The position numbers and the translations under genes were made by a program. DNA of 64,000 nt from Raineya sp. Its GTDB lineage: Bacteria > Bacteroidota > Bacteroidia > Cytophagales > Thermonemataceae. Below, piece by piece: positions 51,210-62,100 of the stretch. The notes beneath the pieces are model-generated. The model was not told the origin of the DNA and did not search any database. It was given only the letters and a program-made list of their open reading frames with translations. How positions within the stretch are numbered: position 1 is the first letter of the stretch; each line of letters starts with the position of its first letter. The stretch covers positions 372,001-436,000 of the forward strand of contig JALONN010000003.1 of NCBI GenBank assembly GCA_025454915.1. The letters are read 5' to 3'.

Positions 51210-52616
51210 ATGAAAATGGAAAATAAAAACACTAAAACGCCTAAAAAAGATTCTGCTGTAAACGGAAGTGAAACACATACAAAAGAAGCAAAAGGAAGAG
51301 AACTCACACCTTTTGGAGACTTCTTCAACAGTTCTTTCTTTGAAAAATGGCAAGAACAATGGAATGAAAAGTTTAATTCATCTAAAAAGCAGAGTGGCAA
51401 TCTATTTGAAATGCTGCCTACTTCTCAACTAAGCCAGTGGCAACAATGGTGGCAAGATTTGGGTAAAGCTGTTATGGAAAAGAGTTCAGAGGAGTTGAAT
51501 AAATCTATCCAAAACTTCTTGGAAAATGCTGATTTACAGAAGCCTATCCGAAATGCTGCTGATATAGTGTTGGAGATGTCACAACACCTCTTAGACTTTA
51601 AAGAGTTTATGGATTATGCTACCATAGCTCTCAATAAAAAACCTGAATGGGCAACTCCCAATGTTGTTGTTGGAAAGCTTAAATGCTTCGATTTAAGGCA
51701 GTTCTCTCCTACCATAGACAAAACTAAATCTGCTACATTGGTGCTTCCTCCATTTGCAGGACACTATTCTACTATTGCAGATTTTTCTGAAAAACAAAGT
51801 TTGGTTCGCCATTTAATGGATTATGGCATTCCTAATGTGTATAGTCTGGACTACCATAGTGCCACCAAAGAAATGCAATACTATAATATTGATGATTATT
51901 TGGCACAAGTAGATGTGTTTGTAGATGACATTGGTGATAATGTAAATTTAATCGGTTTGTGTCAAGGTGGTTGGTTTGGTTCTATTTATACAGCTCGTTT
52001 TCCTCAAAAAGTTAAAACATTGGTGATTGCAGGCTCTCCCTTCGATACAAAAGCTGGAGACGGACACCTTGAAAATACTGTTGATAATGCAAATCCTACA
52101 TTTTTTACCAATTTAGTAAAAATGGGACAGGGTTTGATGGACGGAAAAATGATGGTACAAGGCTTCAAGAATATGAATCCCATGCAACATTATATCGAAA
52201 AGTACCAAAACCTATATAAAATGGTAAAAGGTGCTAAAAATGATGAAGCGGGACTTGAAAGATATGAGAATTTTGAAATTTGGTACGAAAATACCATCAA
52301 TTTACCAGGTAAGTGGTATGAACAGGTAATAGATGAACTCTTTAGAAATAATAATTTTGTCAATGACCAGTTTGTAGCTCTAGGAAGAAATGTAAGTCCT
52401 AAAGATATTAAATGTCCGATGTACTTACTGGCTGGCGATAAAGATGATATTACGCTTCCAGAACAAGTCTTTGACGCTGAGAAATACATTGGTACACCCA
52501 AAGCCAAGATAGGTAAAGGATTGGCTCAGGCAGGACATATTGGTTTATTTATGGGACGCTCTGTACTAGCCAAAAACTGGAAAGAAATTTCAGAATGGAT
52601 GCTCAAAAATCAATAA
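51210..52616 (+). CDS. PhaC-like alpha/beta hydrolase (polyhydroxyalkanoate synthase family)
   Basis: The 468 residues have an N-terminal helical region (about 40-130). The catalytic domain has lipase-like box 'LIGLCQGGWFG' with Cys at 251, as in PhaC rather than Ser esterases. 'NLPGKWYEQVIDELF', Asp in 'LLAGDKDDITLP' and His in 'QAGHIGLF' complete the triad. PhaC polymerises hydroxyacyl-CoA; this short form could instead be a related acyltransferase. phaA/phaB are not nearby, so a PHA role is inferred only. It is a single gene with a terminator. Confidence 0.7.
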   Translation: MKMENKNTKTPKKDSAVNGSETHTKEAKGRELTPFGDFFNSSFFEKWQEQWNEKFNSSKKQSGNLFEMLPTSQLSQWQQWWQDLGKAVMEKSSEELNKSIQNFLENADLQKPIRNAADIVLEMSQHLLDFKEFMDYATIALNKKPEWATPNVVVGKLKCFDLRQFSPTIDKTKSATLVLPPFAGHYSTIADFSEKQSLVRHLMDYGIPNVYSLDYHSATKEMQYYNIDDYLAQVDVFVDDIGDNVNLIGLCQGGWFGSIYTARFPQKVKTLVIAGSPFDTKAGDGHLENTVDNANPTFFTNLVKMGQGLMDGKMMVQGFKNMNPMQHYIEKYQNLYKMVKGAKNDEAGLERYENFEIWYENTINLPGKWYEQVIDELFRNNNFVNDQFVALGRNVSPKDIKCPMYLLAGDKDDITLPEQVFDAEKYIGTPKAKIGKGLAQAGHIGLFMGRSVLAKNWKEISEWMLKNQ

Positions 52617-52638
52617 TCCAAAACATCAAATAATTAGG

Positions 52639-52674
52639 GAAGGTTTCTAGACAAAAAGAAACCTTCTTTTTATT
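52639..52674 (+). terminator. Terminator after the PhaC-like gene
   Basis: GAAGGTTTC (52639-52647) pairs with GAAACCTTC (52658-52666), followed by TTTTTATTTTT. Confidence 0.85.
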
Positions 52675-52748
52675 TTTAAAAATTTCTATTTTTTGGTTTT
52701 AAAGTGTAAGTTTGCAACGTTTTTTCTTGTTATAATTAAATCATATTC

Positions 52749-55163
52749 ATGCAGGTATTTCTTAGAAGGCTACGCTCCATTAAAAATATTTGGTCAAAAT
52801 TCGCTGATTTTATTTTAAAATACCGTTTACCCCTACTTATATCTCTTATTATTTCTACGGTTATTATGGGATATTTGGGTACTCGAGTTACCTTAAAATA
52901 CGAATACACACCCGTAGTTCCTGAAACAGATGAAGACATGATTCTCTTCCGCAATTTCAAGAAGACATTCGGAGAAGACGGAAACGTATTTGCATTGGGT
53001 TTTAATGATAAAAAGCTTTATGAAATTGGTGTTTTCCAGAAATATTACCAATTCTGTCAGGAATTAGGAAAGATTGAGGGTGTTAATCAGGTTCTTTCAT
53101 TGGCTGCTCTAAAGGAAATCGTTAAAAATGATTCTTTAAAGCGTTTTAACTCCTATCCTGTTTTTAAGCAGATGCCTACAACCCAAGCCGAATTGGATAA
53201 AAATCTGGCTATCATCAGAAATATAAAACTTTATGAAGGGCAATTATTTAATAAAGATAATCAGGCTACTTTAGTAGGTATTACCATAGAAAAAGAATAT
53301 CTAAACTCTGCAAAAAGACTTGCCCTTACTCCCAAAATTATAGCCCTTGCAGAGAAATTTGAGAAAGAAACTGGCGTAAAAGTACATTTTGGAGGTTTAC
53401 CTTATGTACGTAGTATTGTTACGGGTAAGGTGAAGAATGAGCTTCAGATGTTTTTATTCATTTCTATTGCTGTTACGTGTGTTGTCATGCTTATTTTCTT
53501 TAGGTCTTGGCAACCCGTTTTGATAGCTTTTCTGGTGATTGTGGCTGCTGTTTTATGGTCGTTGGGGACTATGGATTTACTCAACTATCAGATCACAGCT
53601 CTTACAGGCTTGATGCCTCCTATTCTGGTAGTCATTGCTGTTCCAAATTGTATCTATCTGATTAACAAATATCAACAAGAATATTTAGAGCATCAGGAAA
53701 AAAATCTTGCTCTTAAAAATGTAATTGTTAAAATTGGCTTTGTAACTGTAATTGTGAACGTTACAACAGCCATTGGATTTATCGTATTTGTATTTGGAAA
53801 TGTAGAAATTCTATCAGAGTTTGGTTTAGTAATTAGTCTAAATACTTGTATTACATTTGTTTTAAGTATTTTACTCATTCCTATTTTCTATTCGTACCTT
53901 CCTACCCCAACAAACAAATCTGTTGAGCATTTGGAATTCAAGTACATGAAGAAAACGCTTGAATATTTGGTTCGTTTATCTCTAAAGAGACGTAAAACCA
54001 TTTATGCTGTAAATATTATTGCCGTAATTATCAGTGTAATAGGTATGTTTTTATTAAAGCCTCTTGCCTTTTTAGTAGATGACCTTCCTGAAACAAGTGG
54101 TGTAAGAAGTGATTTAAAATTCTTTGAAGCAAATTTTAAAGGAATTATGCCCTTAGAATTGATTGTAGATACCAAGAAACCAAAAGGTTTAAGGAAAAGA
54201 GGGTATCTAGCTAAAGTGGATTCTCTTGAAACAAGATTATCCAAGTTGCCCGAAATTGGGAAACCTCTCTCAATTGTTGAATATTTAAAAAGTGCTAATC
54301 AAGTATATTTTAATGGTGACTCTAGTTTCTATGCATTACCAGATGGTAGAAATTGGGTTTTCTTTCAGAAATATATTTCTAAACAAGCAGATGACCAAGA
54401 CAAACTTTCCCGTTTCTTTGTAGATTCTTTAGAACAAAAAATGAGGGTTTCTTTCAAAGTAGCTGATGTAGGTTCTATCGAAATGGAAAAAATCATCAAT
54501 ACACAAGTTCGCCCTGCTATTGATGAAATATTTAAAAATACAGATGCCACAGTTTCCATTACAGGTACATCTGCTATTTTTGTAAAAGGGAATAAATATC
54601 TCATTGACAGTCTTTTATCGGGAATGCTTATGGCTATATTTTTGGTAGCCATTGCTCACGCTTTTCTGTTTACAAATCTCAAAATAATCATTATATCTCT
54701 GATTCCCAATATTATACCTATGCTGGTAACAGCAGGTTTGATGGGATTTTTAGGAATACCTCTCAAACCCAGCACCATGATTATCTTTAGCATTGTACTA
54801 GGAATAGCTGTTGATAATACTGTTCACTTCTTAGCTCATTACAGAATGCAATTAGACGAAGACACAGACCACATTCATGCTGTAATGGTAAGTATCAGAG
54901 AAACAGGCTTTAGCATGATTTATACCTCTGTTGTTTTATTTGCAGGTTTTGCAACTTTCATTGCATCAGAGTTTGGAGGAACTATTGCTTTAGGTTCGCT
55001 CACTTCTATTACTTTATTTGTTGCTTTGCTTACAAATCTCACCATTCTGCCAGCTTTACTTATTTCTTTTGATGAACAAAAGCCTAAAAAGACAGAAGAT
55101 GAGTATATAGAACAGAACGAGCAAGAAATTCAGAATGAACATACTCCAAAAGAAAATTTATAG
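52749..55163 (+). CDS. MMPL/RND-family membrane transporter
   Basis: The 804 residues have a two-fold repeated RND layout. One helix lies near residue 30, followed by a periplasmic domain, then five helices (about 230-390). A second half repeats the pattern, with helices near 430 and 620-780. The signature 'GIAVDNTVHFLAHYRMQL' near 690 and 'PPILVVIAVPNCIYLINKYQ' near 295 are typical of MMPL/SSD-type proteins. They export lipids, hopanoids or drugs by proton exchange. The 3' end overlaps the longest form of the M28 peptidase gene. Confidence 0.85.
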   Translation: MQVFLRRLRSIKNIWSKFADFILKYRLPLLISLIISTVIMGYLGTRVTLKYEYTPVVPETDEDMILFRNFKKTFGEDGNVFALGFNDKKLYEIGVFQKYYQFCQELGKIEGVNQVLSLAALKEIVKNDSLKRFNSYPVFKQMPTTQAELDKNLAIIRNIKLYEGQLFNKDNQATLVGITIEKEYLNSAKRLALTPKIIALAEKFEKETGVKVHFGGLPYVRSIVTGKVKNELQMFLFISIAVTCVVMLIFFRSWQPVLIAFLVIVAAVLWSLGTMDLLNYQITALTGLMPPILVVIAVPNCIYLINKYQQEYLEHQEKNLALKNVIVKIGFVTVIVNVTTAIGFIVFVFGNVEILSEFGLVISLNTCITFVLSILLIPIFYSYLPTPTNKSVEHLEFKYMKKTLEYLVRLSLKRRKTIYAVNIIAVIISVIGMFLLKPLAFLVDDLPETSGVRSDLKFFEANFKGIMPLELIVDTKKPKGLRKRGYLAKVDSLETRLSKLPEIGKPLSIVEYLKSANQVYFNGDSSFYALPDGRNWVFFQKYISKQADDQDKLSRFFVDSLEQKMRVSFKVADVGSIEMEKIINTQVRPAIDEIFKNTDATVSITGTSAIFVKGNKYLIDSLLSGMLMAIFLVAIAHAFLFTNLKIIIISLIPNIIPMLVTAGLMGFLGIPLKPSTMIIFSIVLGIAVDNTVHFLAHYRMQLDEDTDHIHAVMVSIRETGFSMIYTSVVLFAGFATFIASEFGGTIALGSLTSITLFVALLTNLTILPALLISFDEQKPKKTEDEYIEQNEQEIQNEHTPKENL

Positions 55164-55185
55164 CTTCATCATCAAATTTATAACT

Positions 55186-56442
55186 ATGACTAGAAAATTT
55201 GTTTTATTGATTGGCTTATTATTTTTTTTACAAAAATCTATTGCTCAAGATATTACAAGAGTCAGGAAAAATTTGATGACTCTTTGTTCTCCCACATTTA
55301 ATGGCAGAGGCTATGTGGGAAAAGGTGATTCCATAGCTGCTCAATGGATAGCCCAAGAATGGGGAAAAATCGGATTAAAAACATTTCAAGATTCTTATTT
55401 CCAAAGTTTTACATTAAGTGTTAATACTTTTCCACAACCTATTCAGGTCACATTAGGAAAAAAGCAATTAAAAATTGGAGAAGATTTTATTGTTAGCAGT
55501 AACTCCCCTTCTGTCTTCGGAAAAGCCTCTATCATTTATCTAGATACACTTATTTTTGATAATCCTGAACGAAGAACTAAATTCTTTCAACAGAATTTTA
55601 ATAAAAAAGCACTAGTTTATCCAGCCAAATTTGCCAAACAGTTTTCAAAACTTAATTCTCAAGAAATACAGAAAATACTTAAAGAAACCACTATCTGGGT
55701 TTCATTACATGATAAGCTAACAGCCAGTATTTCAACTTATCAGGATGAAAAAGCTGAGATAATGGTTTTTCGTCCATCTTGGGACTATAAGACTAAAAAA
55801 ATCAGTTATAATATCAGAGCTAAGTTTATTGAAAAATATACCTCTCAAAATGTAATTGGGTACATTCAGGGTACTTCTAAACCTGATAGTATGGTGGTTT
55901 TTACAGGTCATTATGACCATTTGGGGAATATGGGTGGGGCTTGTTTTATTGGAGCAAATGACAATGCAAGTGGAATCAGTATGCTGATGGAACTTGCTCA
56001 CCATTATACCCAAAACCCTCCCACACATAGTGTTGTTTTTATAGCTTTTGCTGCTGAAGAAGCTGGATTAATAGGTTCTAAGTTTTACACAGAAAATCCC
56101 ATATTTGATTTGAAGAGAATAAAAGTTTTAATCAATCTAGATTTGGTAGGTACTGGTGATGAAGGGATTACAATTGTAAATGGAGGCGTTTTTGAAAAAG
56201 ATTTTCAGAAGTTTGTAGAACTTAATGATGCTAAAAAACTGTTACCGAAAGTAGTAAAACGTGGCAAAGCTGCCAATTCTGACCATTATTTTTTCTCAGA
56301 AAAAGGCGTGAAAGCATTTTTTATCTATACTATGGGTGGTATCAAGGCTTACCACGATATTTATGATAAACCTGAAACATTACCCCTGACTAAATATAAA
56401 GAGGTTTTTACCTTACTCACAGACTACGTAAAATCTTTGTAG
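55186..56442 (+). CDS. Secreted M28-family aminopeptidase
   Basis: The ATG at 55186 starts a signal peptide (MTRKFVLLIGLLFFLQKSIAQ), so the 418-residue form is preferred over a start at 55135 that overlaps the preceding gene. The zinc ligands read H in 'FTGHYDHLG', D in 'GANDNASG', E-E in 'FAAEEAGLIGS', D in 'INLDLVGTGDEG' and H in 'NSDHYFF', the full M28 set. It removes N-terminal residues from peptides outside the cytoplasm. It lies 22 bp after the MMPL-type gene and is probably co-transcribed. Confidence 0.9.
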   Translation: MTRKFVLLIGLLFFLQKSIAQDITRVRKNLMTLCSPTFNGRGYVGKGDSIAAQWIAQEWGKIGLKTFQDSYFQSFTLSVNTFPQPIQVTLGKKQLKIGEDFIVSSNSPSVFGKASIIYLDTLIFDNPERRTKFFQQNFNKKALVYPAKFAKQFSKLNSQEIQKILKETTIWVSLHDKLTASISTYQDEKAEIMVFRPSWDYKTKKISYNIRAKFIEKYTSQNVIGYIQGTSKPDSMVVFTGHYDHLGNMGGACFIGANDNASGISMLMELAHHYTQNPPTHSVVFIAFAAEEAGLIGSKFYTENPIFDLKRIKVLINLDLVGTGDEGITIVNGGVFEKDFQKFVELNDAKKLLPKVVKRGKAANSDHYFFSEKGVKAFFIYTMGGIKAYHDIYDKPETLPLTKYKEVFTLLTDYVKSL

Positions 56443-56513
56443 TCAGGATACTATCTAATCTAACATACAAGATAGAATTAGACAAAACAAAAAACGAATT
56501 TTGTGCAAGAAAG

Positions 56514-56966
56514 ATGATTATAACAAAGGAAATACTGGTAGGAAAATGTCTGGAAATACTAAAAAATAAGAAAAGTATTTTAGAGAAAAATATTGAACTT
56601 GCTCAGGAAGCTTCAAGAGATGATACCAAAAGTAGTGCTGGAGATAAATATGAAACAACCAGAGCTATGATGCAAATAGAAATTGATTCTAACAAAAAAA
56701 GACTTTTGGAGACACAAGCCTTAGAAAATATCTTACTAAATATTGACATAAACACCACTTATACCAAAATAAGTTTGGGTTCAATGGTCATTACCAACCA
56801 AGGAATATTTTTTATCAGCATTGGTTTGGGGCAAATAAAACTTGAAAACGATACTTTCTTTATCATTTCACCTGATTCTCCTATTGGAAAAGAACTTATC
56901 AATAAACAAACAGGAAACACTTTTGCATTCAACCAGAAAAATTATATCATTGAAAAGATTTTTTAA
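56514..56966 (+). CDS. GreA/GreB-like protein
   Basis: The 150 residues look like a small Gre factor. An N-terminal antiparallel coiled coil of about 75 residues has an acidic tip ('SRDDTKSSAGDKYETTRA', like the GreA loop with its catalytic acids). A C-terminal FKBP-like part ends 'SPIGKELINKQTGNTF', matching the SPIGRALLGK-type end of Gre proteins. It may bind RNA polymerase's secondary channel. Such Bacteroidota proteins are sometimes misnamed 3-oxoacyl-ACP synthase. A true GreA must be checked elsewhere in the genome. Confidence 0.65.
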   Translation: MIITKEILVGKCLEILKNKKSILEKNIELAQEASRDDTKSSAGDKYETTRAMMQIEIDSNKKRLLETQALENILLNIDINTTYTKISLGSMVITNQGIFFISIGLGQIKLENDTFFIISPDSPIGKELINKQTGNTFAFNQKNYIIEKIF

Positions 56967-56991
56967 TAAATAATTGATGAACTATACAAAG

Positions 56992-57756
56992 TTATTTTAA
57001 ACTGTCATATACATCTTTTCTTAAGAAAGAGAATGTAAGCATATTTTTATCTCCTTGAATAGCTATATAATTGTTTTTGAGTAGTTTATTGATACTTTCT
57101 TGTATTTTTTCAATTGGTTTTTCTCCTTGTCTGTGGTATTCCAAACAAATGAGTTTTACATCCAATTTTTTATCTAAAATGTCATCAATCACTGCAAACT
57201 CTGCTCCTTCTATATCCATTTTGAGCATATCAATTGTTTGATGATTTCTTGTTTGCATTAAATTATCAAGTGTATCTACTTCTACTTCAATGTATTTTTC
57301 TGTGCTTTGCATATTAAGCAACGAATGTGATACGTGTGTTTCATTGGCAGGTACAAAAAACTTCATGGTCGTTTTTTCATTCCACAGCCCTAAGAATTCA
57401 AAGTGAATTTTTTGAAAAGTAGTTGAATTTGTTGGATATGTATAATTTTTATACAAAGGGGTCTGAATACCTTTAGTAGTATTGTCTTTAAGTGTATCAA
57501 AATGAGCTTTGGCTCTTGGGGTAGGGTCAAATATAAAGACATGAGGGTTATATTTATTGGATATTTCTATATCCAAAGAAATATCCTCACCTGCTCCCAC
57601 AGCATAATAAACTGAGTTTTCATTGAGTAGTTTGGTTGGCAATGTATAGCCCCCATATTCAGTACCTAAGTGAATCTGCTCTCGGAGTGGTTTGATATCT
57701 AAAATAAGTTTAGGCTCAAGCCATTTTTTTATTTTACGCTGTATTATTGTAAGCAT
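56992..57756 (-). CDS. FkbM-family methyltransferase
   Basis: The 254 residues have the FkbM fold. A diverged motif I is at 'VYYAVGAGEDISLDIEI' (about 47-63), then 'VFIFDPTPRAKAHF' (acidic end of strand 2). The C-terminal signature is 'TIDMLKMDIEGAEFAVIDD' (about 185-203). FkbM-type enzymes O-methylate polyketides, sugars or other substrates. Start at 57756 as usual. Confidence 0.85.
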   Translation of the reverse strand: MLTIIQRKIKKWLEPKLILDIKPLREQIHLGTEYGGYTLPTKLLNENSVYYAVGAGEDISLDIEISNKYNPHVFIFDPTPRAKAHFDTLKDNTTKGIQTPLYKNYTYPTNSTTFQKIHFEFLGLWNEKTTMKFFVPANETHVSHSLLNMQSTEKYIEVEVDTLDNLMQTRNHQTIDMLKMDIEGAEFAVIDDILDKKLDVKLICLEYHRQGEKPIEKIQESINKLLKNNYIAIQGDKNMLTFSFLRKDVYDSLK

Positions 57757-57775
57757 ACTCTTAATAATTGAATTA

Positions 57776-57808
57776 CAAAAAATACAAGGAGGCTTGCCTC
57801 CTTGTATT
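57776..57808 (-). terminator. Terminator downstream of porV
   Basis: AATACAAGGAGGC (57781-57793) pairs perfectly with GCCTCCTTGTATT (57796-57808). On the minus strand it is followed by TTTT, 23 bases after the porV stop. Confidence 0.85.
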
Positions 57809-57830
57809 GATAAATATTTTAGCTTCTAAA

Positions 57831-59030
57831 TTAATTTGTAGAATCTGTATCAGGTACAGCAGTAGCTGTTTGCTTGCCTCCAAAGTTAAAAGAAAGAGTT
57901 ATACGGAAAGTTTCGGCAAGAGGATTTGTTTTTCTGAATGGAATCATATAGGCTGCATCCAATCCGAAGATTTGATATCTTGCTCCAATACCAACCGTAG
58001 CATATTTTCTATCCCCTTTATTTTTATTTTCTAAAGCCATACCAAGACGAGCCATGAACATATCATTGTAGTTATACTCTGCTCCCACATTCACCATCCA
58101 CTCTTGCATTTCTTCTTTAAATCCATCAGCTGCATCTCCAAAAGAAGAGAAAATTCCACTTAAAAGACTGATGTCTCTTGGATTTTTACCACTTACAATA
58201 ACACCTTGTGAATTTCTAAGAGGAGGTGAAGGGACAAGCAATTTGTTTACATCCAAAGCTAAAGTTACTTTATTAAACTCATCAATTTGAGCTGTACCAG
58301 CACCACCCAAACGTAAATTTGTAGGAATGAAGTCTCTTTGATTTTCACCTGTATAAGATATTTTTGCACCTAAGTTTGAAATAGCAGCCCCAAAAGCCAA
58401 ATCAGTTTGTAAGCCTCCTATATTCAAATCTTTTTTATTATAAAAGGCAGATATATCAACCCCGCCTGTTACACCTGCACGAGCCTGTCCAGTAGATCCT
58501 CCAGCTGTAAAATAAATATTGGCAATATTACTGTTTACAAAAAATGCCCCTACTGCAAGTCCCAAATTGTCTGTCAGTTTACGAGAATAATGTGAACGAA
58601 TTGCAAACTCTCTGGGTCTATAGTCTCCTATTCCGTTACCTTGAGCATCTGTAAAATTGATGTCACCTAGGTCAAAATATGTCATAGCTAGAGTTACAGC
58701 GTGTCTGTCATCCCATTTATAAAAACCGCTTAGATAGGATATAGACATATCATTTACTAATTGGCGTAACCAAGGAGTATAAGATACTGCTACACCTATA
58801 TTTTTATCTGAGAAAGCTATTTTTGCTGGATTCCAAAAAGTAGCATTTGCATCTGCAGAAACTGCCACACCTGCATCACCCATCCCAGCAGCACGAGAAT
58901 CAGGAGAGATTTGAAGAAAAGGAACAGCCGTTGTAATAGGACGACGCCCTGTTGTATCCACCTGAGCTGATGACAAAAAAGATAAGCTACTTAAAGTGAT
59001 TGTAAAGCAAAAGAAAATTATTTTTTTCAT
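57831..59030 (-). CDS. porV: Type IX secretion outer-membrane protein PorV
   Basis: The 399 residues have a signal peptide (MKKIIFFCFTITLSSLSFLSSAQ) and a beta-barrel of the FadL/PorV kind. The hallmark opening is 'VPFLQISPDSRAAGMGDAGVA' (about 36-56), with 'NATFWNPAKIAF' after it and a C-terminal Phe-Gly barrel end. PorV shuttles type IX substrates to the surface sortase PorU. It is downstream of porU in the same direction (118 bp gap). Confidence 0.95.
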   Translation of the reverse strand: MKKIIFFCFTITLSSLSFLSSAQVDTTGRRPITTAVPFLQISPDSRAAGMGDAGVAVSADANATFWNPAKIAFSDKNIGVAVSYTPWLRQLVNDMSISYLSGFYKWDDRHAVTLAMTYFDLGDINFTDAQGNGIGDYRPREFAIRSHYSRKLTDNLGLAVGAFFVNSNIANIYFTAGGSTGQARAGVTGGVDISAFYNKKDLNIGGLQTDLAFGAAISNLGAKISYTGENQRDFIPTNLRLGGAGTAQIDEFNKVTLALDVNKLLVPSPPLRNSQGVIVSGKNPRDISLLSGIFSSFGDAADGFKEEMQEWMVNVGAEYNYNDMFMARLGMALENKNKGDRKYATVGIGARYQIFGLDAAYMIPFRKTNPLAETFRITLSFNFGGKQTATAVPDTDSTN

Positions 59031-59148
59031 TGAATTGTTAATTAAAAATTTTACAAAAATAAAAACATTTAGTAAAATTCATTCCATAAAGTTTGTATTT
59101 TTTAGGATTGAAAATATATTTTTTTGTACTTATTTGATTTACTATACT

Positions 59149-62100
59149 TTATTGTTTTAATATTACAAGCCGATTGGTAACTGTATTGAGGCTGTTATCT
59201 TTTAAAGAACGAACAGAAATGCGATAAATATAGACTCCATTAGCAAAATCTGTGCCATTTTCTTTTAAAACCACTTCTAATTGCCTTACAACTGAAGTAT
59301 TAGCCTCTAATACTTTTTTTGCCTCCCATATTTTTCTGCCTTGCGAATTTATAATTTGTATTTCAATTTCCAAATCTTCTTCAAATCTATTGTGTTCAAA
59401 GCTAAAAGTTGTCTTATCACTAAATGGATTAGGGTAATTAAATACGTTCCTTAGTGCCATCTGAGGTGTTGAGGCAACAATAAAATCTATTTTTTCTTCC
59501 GCAGAATTATTGTAAGTATCCCAAGCCTTCAGTGTTAAGGTATAGTTTCCATTGGGCAGGCTTTTAAACTGATACCTTACATCTCCACTTTTATATGTAT
59601 CTAAGTCTGCTGTATAAAAATTGTTCAAAACTCTTGGTGAGGCTATACTATCATTCAAATAAGCTGTAATATCATGTCCTACTCCCGCTGATGAAATATT
59701 AATACCACTTTCATCATAAAGTTTTGCAAGCAAAATAGGATTTTGTCCAACAAGTCCACCATTTACAAATGTTGTATCATTCATAAAAAGACGTATTTTG
59801 GGTGGTGTATTATCTGCCAGTGGATTGGTAGCACTACCACCTACAATTATATCGTCTTTTCCTGAACCCGCATCTTTGTTTTGAGTAGTGTCAGAGGCAT
59901 AAAAACTTATTTTACCTTCTCCATAAGCATAAGCAATATCCTTAGGAATAATTGTTTCAAAAGAAAACTTGCCATTTTTAACAGTTACTTTTCCATTAAA
60001 AAGTCTGTTTTCTCTTGTAGAATAATTAAATTTAGGGGAAGACTGCGTTCCAAGAGTTGTTCTTTGGGCAATTTTATCAAAAATAATGGTTTCTAAAATA
60101 CCCTGAAAATCAGGAATAACTGCATTATTTTCATCTCTAATTTCACCTTGAATTGTTATTTTACTCAAAGCCTTTAGAGTATCCTGAGAAACTAAAATAT
60201 CTTTGTTATTGAGTTTGGTAATAACAATATTTTCTTTAGGGTAAGCCAAACGCATGGAAGGGTCACCTAATAGCGAAAAATTTCTATTAATGGAGCCACT
60301 CAAACTGTTATTTTTTGTGAGTCGCATTACGTCCCCCAGTCGAGGCATTTTTCCTGCAATAGGCTCAAAAATAGCGTTATAAATTTGGGTGTTTAGAATA
60401 AAATTTGTACTTGAAAATACTGGTCTGGTAGTAGTTATCAAGCCTATTGCTCCAGCTTTAGGCTGTAAAACGGCTACTTCAGCACCTGAAATAATTGTTG
60501 GTTCGTCATATCTGCCAAATTCACAGGTTGCTGTAATCATCAGAGGCAGGTGATTGTTATTTTTCCAAGTTTTAATATCGGGCGTTCTTAATACCTCTTC
60601 CTGAGTCCAACCCACTTCACCACCATGTCCAGTATAATTGATAATCAAAGCACCTTTTTCCACAGCCTTTGTAAAAGCGTCTTTACAAGAGGGAGACCTT
60701 TCGCTTCCGCCTGTACTTACCTGTTGAAATGCATCTAAATAAATTTTTTCAATGTTATAGTTTGTATAGTCCTTTTCAACTTTATCAGCAAGTTTATCAG
60801 CATCAGACTGGTGTTGGTTGACATCTCCATCATCAGCTAAAAAAACTACATTTTTCCGCCAACTGCCTAAAGTTTCTTTGTTGGTATAATGAATGAGTTT
60901 ATCTACTACATCCTGAGCTTCTTGGGCTGTTCGGGCAGGTATTCTCCCTACAGCAACCTCCATGGTGTGGTCGAATGTAGGAACATTATTGAATGTTTCT
61001 TGCCATTCACCCTCAGTTGCCTCCATAAATCCGAAATAGTCATCAGACGAGTAACTATAGATAGGATGTAGTGACTCTCTTGATTCGTAGATGGGAATAT
61101 AATTAGTATTGTTGGTAACACGATTTTTATAATCGTAAGATGCTGCTCCAAAAAGCAACAAATATTTCACTTCTGTTGGATTTTTCAGATACAAATGTCT
61201 TACAAAGTCTCTAAGAGCTGAAACATCTTGCTTTCCTGATGAAAACTCATTGTATATTTGAAAAACATCCACTACTACGACAGATAGTTTGTCATAATTT
61301 CTCCTGAAGCTTGCTAATTGCTCTGACTGTTCTCTAAAGTTGGGATGTGTGATAATGATTAAATTTGCAGGATTGAAAGCTTTCAAATTCTGACTATCCA
61401 TTGCCCCAATAAGTTGCGGACTTGGAAAATCGATACCTTGCCATACTATAAATTCTTTTAGCGTATTGGTATTTGCTCCAAAAACAGCCTGATTGCCATT
61501 CAAATTATAATTCTGATTTACAGGATTTAAGGGATTTGTAATATCCCAAATTCTTGAATTTCCATCTGTATTGCCTACCGTAAAATTTGAAATGCCAGCA
61601 CTTAGACTTTTAACTGATTGAAACTTTGTCTGATTGCCATACAGTTGAAGTTGTTTTTCGTATTGTACTCTAAAGTAATTCAAATATCCTCTTGTACCTG
61701 TTCCCTGCTGACTGTATGTATAGGTTACATTGAGTTGAGGGAGTTGAGGTATCTGATTGCTATTGATTACAAATGTTTCTAAGCCAATAGCTCCTTTACT
61801 TGCATATGTAGCATCTATAATAGCTGATAGATTGTGAGTACCTATTGTATTTCCGTTGATATTTACCTGAAAAGTAGAAGTAGAAAAAGCTTGACTTAAG
61901 ACAGATGAGGTGAAAATTATGTTTGAGCCAGCCACAATACCTTCTACATTATAATTATTGACTTGAACCTGATTAGAACCATTAAAAAACTCTCCATACC
62001 ATTCTCTGCCAGAACCACCTCGTCCAATTTGACTTAAAATATTTTTCTCATCTTTTTCGTGAAAGAAATATTCATCAAAAGTATTGAGGGTTTGGGTTGC